The notes under the pieces: model-generated | Told to the model about the DNA's origin: nothing | Seen by the model: only the letters and a program-made list of their open reading frames with translations | The model's database searches: none | Program-made: the position numbers and the translations under genes | Source of the DNA: Planctomycetaceae bacterium | GTDB taxonomy: Bacteria > Planctomycetota > Planctomycetia > Pirellulales > Thermoguttaceae | Length of the DNA: 5,777 nucleotides | Direction of reading: 5' to 3' | Assembly: GCA_003509805.1 (NCBI GenBank) | Contig: DOMV01000042.1 | Location: 11,131 to 16,907, forward strand | Shown: piece after piece, positions 1 through 4,552 of the stretch | Layout of the letters: every line of letters begins with the position of its first letter | How positions within the stretch are numbered: the stretch's first letter is position 1

Positions 1-69
1 CCTGCTTACCTTCGGAAAGCAGGGCTTCCCAAGCATCGGCTCCGGGAAATTTCAACGGCTTTCAGTATA
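1..69. repeat. Tandem hairpin repeat, unit a (left part may be cut by the window edge)
   Basis: This is the first of two adjacent related units. It opens with a perfect 7-bp hairpin, CCTGCTT (1-7) with AAGCAGG (17-23), whose loop region contains TTACCTTC. A GGGCTTCCC stretch follows, then a conserved block at 43-69 (from CGGGAAATTTCAACGG to CAGTATA). That block matches 149-175 of the next unit at 25 of 27 positions. The unit lies downstream of the radical SAM gene stop and encodes nothing recognisable. It may continue to the left of the window. The repetition is seen directly; the function is unknown. Confidence 0.65.
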
Positions 70-103
70 ACCGCCCGTTTACCTTCCGGGCGGTGTTGTT
101 TTT
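70..103 (+). terminator. Possible rho-independent terminator (plus strand)
   Basis: A perfect 8-bp GC-rich stem (70-77 with 87-94) and 9-nt loop are followed on the plus strand by GTTGTTTTT (95-103). This is the layout of an intrinsic terminator for a transcript entering from left of the window. On the minus strand, which carries the upstream radical SAM gene, no U-run follows, so it is unlikely to end that gene. The hairpin is also part of the repeat unit, so the terminator reading is tentative. Confidence 0.35.
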
Positions 104-122
104 CGAGGGCGGGCTTCTCGAA

Positions 123-156
123 CGGCGGCTTCGGGAAATCGGCGGCTTCGGGAAAT
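123..156. repeat. Perfect 17-bp tandem duplication
   Basis: CGGCGGCTTCGGGAAAT occurs twice back to back, at 123-139 and 140-156, with no mismatch. The second copy runs into the conserved TTTCAACGG block. The perfect identity points to recent slippage or duplication inside unit b. Confidence 0.9.
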
Positions 157-251
157 TTCAACGGTCTTCAGTATACCTCCGAACCGACCCGCTGTCGAGC
201 CCCCGACGTGAACCGATACGAGGCGGGCGCGACAGGAGGCAGGCGGTCGGC

Positions 252-1235
252 CTATTCGTCGAATCGACCGGCAACGGTCTGGCCGCAAAAACGACAACAG
301 GATTCTTCGTCGATATGGTATTCCTCAATCCGGTAACCGTCCCGCAAGACGACACACTGCCTGCATTGCGGGCAATAAGTCGATTGGCCGGCGGGATCGG
401 CGACGTTGCCCGTATACACATGGCGAAGGCCGCAGTCCTGCGCGATTGCCCGGGCGTGAAAGAGCGTTTCCGGCGGCGTCGGCGGCAAATCCGTGCGTCG
501 ATGGGCCGGGCGAAAGGCGCTCAGGTGAAGCGGTACTTCGGGGCCGAGTGCCGCGACGATCCAATCGCCCATTTTCCGCAACGTATCCGGGTCGTCGTTG
601 AGCGTCGGAATAATCAGCGTCGTCAATTCCAGCCAGCAATCGGTTTCTCTCGCGATAAACCGCAAGGTTTCCTTGACCGGTTCGAGTCGGGCATCGATTT
701 CCTTTTCGTAGAACGCGTCGGAAAATCCCTTCAAATCGATGTTGGCGGCATCCATGGCCCCGAAGAACCATGCGCGTTTTTTCTCGGCGAGATAACCGGA
801 ACTGACGACGACGGTCCGTAGTCCCGCAGCCCGACAGGCGAGGGCGGCGTCGACGGCGTATTCGGCCCAGACGACGGGCTCGTTGTAGGTAAAAGCGACG
901 GCGCGGCAATTTCGATTGAGGGCCAGTTCCGCGATTTTTCCGGGGCTCGCCTCAAGAACAAGCAAACGGGGATCGCCGTTTTTCGAGAGGTGCGCATTCT
1001 GGCAGAACGAGCATCCCATATTGCAACCGACGGACCCGAACGAAAGAACCGTCGAACCGGGATGGAAATGATAGAGCGGCTTTTTTTCCATCGGATCGGG
1101 AACACACCCGATCGTACGGCCGTAAGTCGTCAACGCGATCCGGCCTCCGCTGTTCCGTCGAACCGCGCAGTACCCGTACCGACCCTCGGGGATTGAGCAA
1201 CGGCGCGGGCAATGATCGCAGAAAATATTCGTCAT
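252..1235 (-). CDS. amrS: AmmeMemoRadiSam-type radical SAM enzyme
   Basis: This is a radical SAM iron-sulfur enzyme of the AmmeMemoRadiSam group, related to pyruvate formate-lyase activating enzymes. The family co-occurs with Memo-like and AMMECR1-like proteins; I know of no settled substrate. The 327-residue product has an N-terminal cysteine cluster (C6, C9, C13, C23, in CDHCPRRC and GYC). DPMEKKPLYHFHPGS (47-61) follows, then the cluster-binding CxxxCxxC motif CNMGCSFC at C71/C75/C78 and FTYNEPVVW (115-123). Further on are NIDLKGF (165-171), GNV (276-278) and C-terminal CPQCRQC (C288, C291, C294) and CCRFC (C313-C317) clusters typical of the family. I chose the ATG at 1235 because the family similarity begins there. 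An ATG at 1265 would add 10 residues. The open frame up to 1391 adds 52 residues that look non-coding. No strong ribosome binding site decides the start. Neither a Memo nor an AMMECR1 partner is visible in the window. Family certainty is high; the symbol is less certain. Confidence 0.9.
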   Translation of the reverse strand: MTNIFCDHCPRRCSIPEGRYGYCAVRRNSGGRIALTTYGRTIGCVPDPMEKKPLYHFHPGSTVLSFGSVGCNMGCSFCQNAHLSKNGDPRLLVLEASPGKIAELALNRNCRAVAFTYNEPVVWAEYAVDAALACRAAGLRTVVVSSGYLAEKKRAWFFGAMDAANIDLKGFSDAFYEKEIDARLEPVKETLRFIARETDCWLELTTLIIPTLNDDPDTLRKMGDWIVAALGPEVPLHLSAFRPAHRRTDLPPTPPETLFHARAIAQDCGLRHVYTGNVADPAGQSTYCPQCRQCVVLRDGYRIEEYHIDEESCCRFCGQTVAGRFDE

Positions 1236-1658
1236 GAGATTCAAACCGGCGGAGCTTCCCGACATCCCGGGGCGACGATCCTCGCCGACTTCTTGTCGGC
1301 ATCGGGCCTTGTCGGCAACGGGGCGCTCGGGCTCCCGCGAGCGGTCGTCGAAAAAACGGAGTGTTCCGCGGCATCCTGCCGTCGAAAACACTTCGTGGAC
1401 CGCAGGAACTTCCTGCCGGACGAAACCGGCCCGTCATTCCCGGATGCGTGTCCTTTTTTTCCGGTTCACTTCCTTGCGAACACCGCACAATCGATGAACG
1501 GTCGATACCGCTACCCGACTGATCGCGAAAAGATAGTCGATTTTCCTTCCCGAGTCAATAGCGATTTTCAAGCAAAAAGAAAAAGCCCGTTTGGGTCGAC
1601 CATCCGGCGGAAGGCGGTTTTTCCCGCGGTATCCGGCAAAAGCGTATCGCCGGACAGA
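1236..1658. other. Intergenic region upstream of the radical SAM gene; no gene seen
   Basis: I see no credible gene here. Open frames on both strands lack recognisable domains, and the longest plus-strand one runs straight through repeat element A, which argues against it. The region holds the candidate minus-strand promoter at 1530-1558. It also holds a 6-bp perfect hairpin TCCGGC (1632-1637) with GCCGGA (1649-1654), placed just before the larger palindrome at 1659-1690. Confidence 0.6.
1530..1558 (-). promoter_or_regulatory. Candidate sigma-70-type promoter for the radical SAM gene
   Basis: On the minus strand TTGACT (1553-1558) is followed after exactly 17 bp by TATCTT (1530-1535), a fair match to the -35 and -10 consensus. 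It points toward the radical SAM gene. Transcription would start near 1523 and leave a leader of nearly 290 nt before the ATG at 1235. The leader includes an A7 run on the transcript (complement of 1454-1460). This is a consensus match only. Confidence 0.4.
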
Positions 1659-1690
1659 TATACCGGCAACGCGGTGCCGTTGGCGGTATA
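1659..1690. repeat. 32-bp palindrome with TATACCG ends
   Basis: TATACCGGCAACG (1659-1671) and CGTTGGCGGTATA (1678-1690) are inverted copies that pair at 12 of 13 positions around the 6-nt loop CGGTGC. The outer TATACCG equals the first seven bases of the terminal repeat of element A (TATACCGTAAACGG), which starts 47 bp further right. It may be a solo or collapsed element end, a protein-binding palindrome or a transcript hairpin. Confidence 0.7.
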
Positions 1691-1737
1691 CGTTCACTCA
1701 ACCGGCTTCGGTATAAAACACGTCACAAACCCTTTGT

Positions 1738-1898
1738 ATACCGTAAACGGACTGAAACTGTTCCCGCGCACAATCCCGCACATAACCGCCTGCCGCTCGA
1801 ACGATCCGTTTATGTCATTATACGAACAGAGGTTATGGTTGAGTGAGTGCGGCAGGCAGGCTTGGCCAAATGTTCGTCTTCATCGCGTTTCCAATATA
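1738..1898 (+). mobile_element. Inverted-repeat element, copy A (MITE-like)
   Basis: This 161-bp copy has imperfect terminal inverted repeats. The left end reads TATACCGTAAACGG (from 1737). The right end, read inward in copies B and C, is TATACTGGAAACGC, which agrees at 11 of 14 positions; here it reads TATATTGG. A TA lies at both boundaries. Inside is a perfect 9-bp stem, GCCTGCCGC (1788-1796) with GCGGCAGGC (1849-1857). The stretch from ATAACCGCC through CCGTTTAT is identical in all three copies. Copy A differs from B and C mainly between about 1820 and 1842, where it also lacks one base, and it is probably the oldest. It encodes no transposase. It lies between the 5' side of the radical SAM gene and the 3' end of the TPR gene. 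Confidence 0.8.
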
Positions 1899-1934
1899 AT
1901 TTCGTGCAAAAAATGAAAGTCGGGCGACGCCGCC

Positions 1935-1989
1935 GCTGCCGGGCAGAGCGGTAATGTGCCGGCAGCCGCGCTGCATTACAGGCTTTTTT
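1935..1989 (+). terminator. Alternative hairpins with a T-run; possible terminator
   Basis: GCTGCCGG (1935-1942) pairs perfectly with CCGGCAGC (1959-1966). GCAGC (1962-1966) can instead pair with GCTGC (1970-1974), extended by GTAAT (1951-1955) with ATTAC (1975-1979) across a bulge. The two folds share 1962-1966 and exclude each other. Six T residues follow at 1984-1989, so the plus-strand direction looks terminator-like, yet the only thing upstream on that strand is element A. On the minus strand the T6 run (complement of 1908-1913) could serve the TPR gene, but its nearest hairpin is weak. Confidence 0.35.
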
Positions 1990-2008
1990 CATAACGCCCG
2001 CCTAAAGA

Positions 2009-3796
2009 TCAGTAGTGCGGTTGCGCATAAGAGACCGGCATTGTTTCCGTCGCTGTTTTCGGCACTGTTGTCGGCGCAGTTGCCGGTATCGTATCATTGT
2101 TTCCGGCCGGGATGTAATGATACGCTTGCGAATGCGAACCGCCGGAATAATGGTAGACACGCGTCGTCGATTCCGGCGGGGAATGTCGGGCAAGAGCCGA
2201 TTCCCATCCGATCGGCGTATTTGGCGCCGCCTGCGGACTCCTCGCGGGAATCCAGGCGCCAAACGGGTCGGCATGACCCACACCGTTGGACGACGACAGC
2301 GTTCGGGGCATTGTATTCCGTGTCCTATGCGGCGTTCCCGCCGTCCGTTCCGAAGCGTGGGCATCGCTGTTCCATGCCGGCTGTTTCGGAGGAAGAATAC
2401 CCGTCTCCGTCTGCATGCCCTGCATGTCCCGGACCTCGGCGATCGACGTCAGCGTCCGGGGACCTCTCAACGAACCGTTGAGCTGATTCGCGATTTCCTC
2501 CCGGTTGTCGTGAAACGCGTCGGGGCCGTTGATTTTCGCCTCGGCCAGCCGGGCGGTGTTCTCATCGCCGCACAAACGATAGATCGACGCGATTTCCCGG
2601 TACGCGGATTTTTCGTCCATGATATCGCTCAAATGCCGCAGTGCTTCCTCCGGCCGGTTTTGGAAGACGAGTGAACGGCCGAGAAAACGTTTGGCCCGCT
2701 CGTTTTCCGGTTCGGCGATCAAGGCGTTTTTCAACAGGACCTCGCTTTGGCCGTGCTTGCCGTTTTCCTGGAGGAAAAGCGCAAAATCGGTTACGAGCGG
2801 CATATCGAAGGTTTCCCGACGGGAATGTTCGACGGCGCTGCGGAAATAATTTTCCGCTTGGGCCGTTTTTCCTTGCCGCCAGGATACGACGGCGAGCCGA
2901 TGATGGATATGCGCCCTGTGTGTTCCGGGCAGGCGCTCTTTGGGGAAGCCGGTTGGAAACGATTTTTGAAACGATTGCAGATACTTGAGATAACCTTCCT
3001 CGGCAGCGGCGTATTCCCCGGCCCGTTCCGCCTGGACGGCATTGATATAAAACGAACTCCGCATTTCCCGGGCGGATTGATCATCATGCGGTTCACGGGG
3101 AATGAGACTCTGTCCGTGCCGGTCGGGTTGCGTCTCCTCACCATGCTCCTCGTCGAAAACCGATTTGAACCAACTTTTAGTGGCTTGACCCGCCTTCAAC
3201 GTCGATGTTTTCGCCGATTCCCCCCATTTTTTCGTCGTATCCTTCACCGCATGGTACATTCCGTCGAAATCGATATAATCGAGGGGATTGAGCGGTTTGG
3301 CCTTGGGAACATCTTTGTTGGCGTCCTTCGCCGCTTCCTTTTTTGCCGTATTTTTTTTCTTTGCGTCTCCTGCCCCTTTGACCGGAGGCGCCGTTTTTAC
3401 CACCGGGGCAACAGTATCCGCCTGCCCGTATCGGGGCGAATAATCGGCCAAGACCGGTTGAAATTCATTCCCGAATCCCGGTGCGAAATGCGGTTGGGGC
3501 AGGAACGGCACTTGCGGCGACTTCGTATTCTGGGCAACCAGGGTGCTATTGTTAAGGGAGGCGGTTTCAAAAAGGGGGTTGTCAATCGGTCGAAACGCTC
3601 CCTGGGCATTTGCGGGAGGATACGTCGCCGAGGGCTGTGCGGGCAGAGGAAGCGAATGCGACGGCTGCCGGGAGGGAAAGTGCGTGTAAGGCCCCGATTC
3701 GGCGGCAAACACGGAAACCGAATGACCGTAAAAACCGATGGCGGTTAAAGCAAGCCCCAAGGAGAATGCACGAAGAGCAGTACGTTTGGCAAGCAT
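2009..3796 (-). CDS. Exported TPR-repeat protein with low-complexity tails
   Basis: This is a hypothetical secreted or periplasmic protein of 595 residues; I do not recognise a named family. Residues 1-31 form a signal peptide: basic MLAKR start, hydrophobic core about 10-30, probable cleavage after VFA. Residues 33-140 are Pro/Ser/Gln-rich. Residues 140-168 are strongly Lys/Ala-rich. TPR-like helical pairs follow at about 251-278, 298-328, 335-366, 368-397 and 400-423, with patterns such as AERAGEYAAAEEGY and WRQGKTAQAENYFRSA. The tail from about 430 to 595 is Pro/Ser/Thr/His-rich and probably disordered. TPRs suggest a protein-binding scaffold; the partner is unknown. The start at 3796 is supported by the signal peptide and by GGAAGGA 7 nt upstream. 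A longer frame to 3886 would read into repeat element B and is rejected. The gene stands alone and is divergent from accD. Confidence 0.85.
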   Translation of the reverse strand: MLAKRTALRAFSLGLALTAIGFYGHSVSVFAAESGPYTHFPSRQPSHSLPLPAQPSATYPPANAQGAFRPIDNPLFETASLNNSTLVAQNTKSPQVPFLPQPHFAPGFGNEFQPVLADYSPRYGQADTVAPVVKTAPPVKGAGDAKKKNTAKKEAAKDANKDVPKAKPLNPLDYIDFDGMYHAVKDTTKKWGESAKTSTLKAGQATKSWFKSVFDEEHGEETQPDRHGQSLIPREPHDDQSAREMRSSFYINAVQAERAGEYAAAEEGYLKYLQSFQKSFPTGFPKERLPGTHRAHIHHRLAVVSWRQGKTAQAENYFRSAVEHSRRETFDMPLVTDFALFLQENGKHGQSEVLLKNALIAEPENERAKRFLGRSLVFQNRPEEALRHLSDIMDEKSAYREIASIYRLCGDENTARLAEAKINGPDAFHDNREEIANQLNGSLRGPRTLTSIAEVRDMQGMQTETGILPPKQPAWNSDAHASERTAGTPHRTRNTMPRTLSSSNGVGHADPFGAWIPARSPQAAPNTPIGWESALARHSPPESTTRVYHYSGGSHSQAYHYIPAGNNDTIPATAPTTVPKTATETMPVSYAQPHY

Positions 3797-3803
3797 GAAA
3801 AAG

Positions 3804-3810
3804 TCCTTCC
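3804..3810 (-). promoter_or_regulatory. Ribosome binding site of the TPR gene
   Basis: On the minus strand GGAAGGA lies 7 nt before the ATG at 3796. It is the clearest Shine-Dalgarno sequence in the window. It settles the choice of this start over the upstream in-frame ATGs that lie in repeat element B. Confidence 0.75.
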
Positions 3811-3826
3811 ACCCGAATTGGCAATC

Positions 3827-3832
3827 ATTATA
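3827..3832 (-). promoter_or_regulatory. Perfect TATAAT -10 box at the edge of element B
   Basis: The minus strand reads CCAGTATATAATG across the element border, giving a consensus TATAAT at 3832-3827. Its first bases are the terminal TA of element B and the rest is flanking DNA. A start near 3820 would give a leader of about 24 nt that contains the GGAAGGA site. The -35 region lies inside the element; TTCGTC at 18 bp is a poor match. The box is seen directly; promoter activity is inferred. Confidence 0.5.
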
Positions 3833-3992
3833 TACTGGAAACGCGATGAAGACGAACATGTGGCCAAGTCTGCCTGCCGCACTCACTCGCCCTTAAACTT
3901 CTGTTTTCATAATGATATAAACGGATCGTTCGAGCGGCAGGCGGTTATGTGCGGGATTATGCGCGGGAACAGTTTCAGGCCGTTTACAGTAC
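3831..3992 (-). mobile_element. Inverted-repeat element, copy B (MITE-like)
   Basis: This 162-bp copy is reverse-oriented relative to A and C. The end facing the TPR gene reads TATACTGGAAACGC (from 3831 on the plus strand). The outer end reads CCGTTTACAGTAC (3980-3992), the inverted form of the left terminal repeat. TA lies at both ends. Its part at 3831-3948 matches copy C at 117 of 118 positions, which implies recent duplication or gene conversion. The outer 44 bp resemble copy A more than copy C, so B looks like a mosaic. The open frame that crosses it is discussed among the rejected items. Confidence 0.85.
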
Positions 3993-4013
3993 ATACGCAC
4001 CGAAGGCCATACA

Positions 4014-4064
4014 AAATTTCCCGAAGCCGCGTGTGAACCGCACGGGCGGTATGCTCCCCGCCCG
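4014..4064. repeat. Degenerate copy of the left-edge repeat module next to element B
   Basis: AAATTTCCCGAAGCCG (4014-4029) is the exact reverse complement of the CGGCTTCGGGAAATTT block at 143-158 in unit b. Beyond it lies a perfect 7-bp hairpin, CGGGCGG (4043-4049) with CCGCCCG (4058-4064). This stem has the same bases as the unit b stem in swapped order, but the loop differs (TATGCTCC). Motif and hairpin keep the order seen in unit b, which suggests a decayed third copy. Confidence 0.5.
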
Positions 4065-4270
4065 GCTCCGGTGGCAACACCATTGAGTACGGAACGGGAT
4101 TCCCAAGGAGCCGTTCGCCTTCTCTTATCGCTTGCGGTTTCCAACCCCTTCAATAAATCGCCGCCGTTTGAACAGGTTCCTTACCGTGGCGCTCCGAAAA
4201 CCCAAATAAACCGGTTAACCCGAACGTGGTCATGGACCGGGCGACACCGTCTCAATTTTCACGCCTCCCG

Positions 4271-4299
4271 TTGACATCAATAGGACGATCCGTTCTATT
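4271..4299 (+). promoter_or_regulatory. accD: Candidate promoter for accD with overlapping hairpin
   Basis: A perfect TTGACA (4271-4276) is followed after exactly 17 bp by TCTATT (4294-4299), which matches 4 of 6 consensus -10 bases. It points at accD. Transcription would start near 4306 and would place the whole of element C in a leader of about 250 nt. CAATAGGAC (4278-4286) and GTTCTATTG (4292-4300) form a 9-bp stem with one G-U pair, so the -10 region lies in one arm of a near-palindrome, a possible operator. This rests on consensus only. Confidence 0.4.
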
Positions 4300-4327
4300 G
4301 GGACCGTGCGTTCCATTGGGAATCGTG
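4291..4327. repeat. Imperfect 18-bp tandem repeat
   Basis: CGTTCTATTGGGACCGTG (4291-4308) is followed directly by CGTTCCATTGGGAATCGTG (4309-4327). The 13-base CGTTCyATTGGGA core recurs with one change. It overlaps the candidate -10 region, so it could be a pair of protein-binding sites or a slippage product. Confidence 0.5.
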
Positions 4328-4382
4328 GAAGACCCGGTCCGGCTTTGGTATCAAGGACATCAGCCCCACGCGGCATCCACAC

Positions 4383-4544
4383 ATACCGTAAACGGCATGA
4401 CGATCCTCCCGCGCACAATCCCGCGCATAACCGCCTGCCGCTCGAACGATCCGTTTATATCATTATGAAAACAGAAGTTTAAGGGCGAGTGAGTGCGGCA
4501 GGCAGACTTGGCCGCATGTTCGTCTTCATCGCGTTTCCAGTATA
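4383..4544 (+). mobile_element. Inverted-repeat element, copy C (MITE-like)
   Basis: This 162-bp copy has the same orientation as copy A. The left end reads ATACCGTAAACGG (4383-4395) and the right end GCGTTTCCAGTATA (4531-4544). The internal 9-bp stem is GCCTGCCGC (4433-4441) with GCGGCAGGC (4495-4503). The stretch 4427-4544 matches copy B at 117 of 118 positions. The right end stops 8 bp before the likely accD start codon, so the element forms the immediate upstream region of an essential gene. The first 44 bp diverge more, notably CATGACGATCCT where A and B have CTGAAACTGTTC. Confidence 0.85.
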
Positions 4545-4552
4545 CCACCATA

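Larger units (their letters stand above)
70..175. repeat. Tandem hairpin repeat, unit b
   Basis: This second unit has the same order as unit a. It starts with a perfect 8-bp hairpin, ACCGCCCG (70-77) with CGGGCGGT (87-94), whose loop again contains TTACCTTC although the stem sequence differs from unit a. A second hairpin follows, TTCGAG (102-107) with CTCGAA (117-122), with a 9-nt loop containing GGGCTT. Next come a duplicated 17-mer and the conserved CGGGAAATTTCAACGG to CAGTATA block (149-175). Different stems around the same loop suggest that the hairpin shape is kept while its sequence drifts. It could be a decayed mobile-element end, a REP-like sequence or a structured RNA. Confidence 0.65.
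3993..4382. other. Spacer between inverted copies B and C; no gene seen
   Basis: This 390-bp stretch has no convincing gene on either strand; the short frames show no domain or family feature. It contains the AAATTTCCCGAAGCCG module (4014-4029), a hairpin (4043-4064), a candidate promoter toward accD (4271-4299) and an imperfect 18-bp tandem repeat (4291-4327). CCGGCTTTGGTAT at 4339-4351 resembles CCGGCTTCGGTAT at 1702-1714 upstream of copy A. Confidence 0.6.

Noticed and set aside
93..821. Long plus-strand open frame (242 codons) over the left part
   Set aside because: It lies antisense to the radical SAM gene over most of its length, starts in the tandem hairpin repeat and shows no domain; the minus-strand gene has clear catalytic motifs.
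1434..1697. Minus-strand 87-codon frame upstream of the radical SAM gene
   Set aside because: It covers the candidate promoter and palindrome, has a composition unlike the real genes and no family resemblance.
1212..1916. Plus-strand open frame of 234 codons between the radical SAM and TPR genes
   Set aside because: It runs through the palindrome and the whole of repeat element A, has no recognisable domain and overlaps the 5' end of the radical SAM gene.
2747..3748. Plus-strand open frame of 333 codons antisense to the TPR gene
   Set aside because: Arg/Phe-rich shadow of the minus-strand gene, which has a signal peptide, TPR repeats and a good ribosome binding site.
3818..4036. Open frame across element B (YWKRDEDEH start) that also occurs across copies C and partly A
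   Set aside because: It recurs only because the repeat recurs. Copy A breaks it by a one-base deletion, B and C differences in this frame are mostly amino-acid changing, and there is no start signal or known domain.
3893..4153. Minus-strand frame in the spacer next to element B, considered as a decayed transposase or maturase
   Set aside because: No catalytic motif or family similarity can be seen, and much of it is repeat sequence.
1738..4544. CRISPR array
   Set aside because: The repeats are 161/162 bp, dispersed, in mixed orientation, and without regular short spacers or cas genes.
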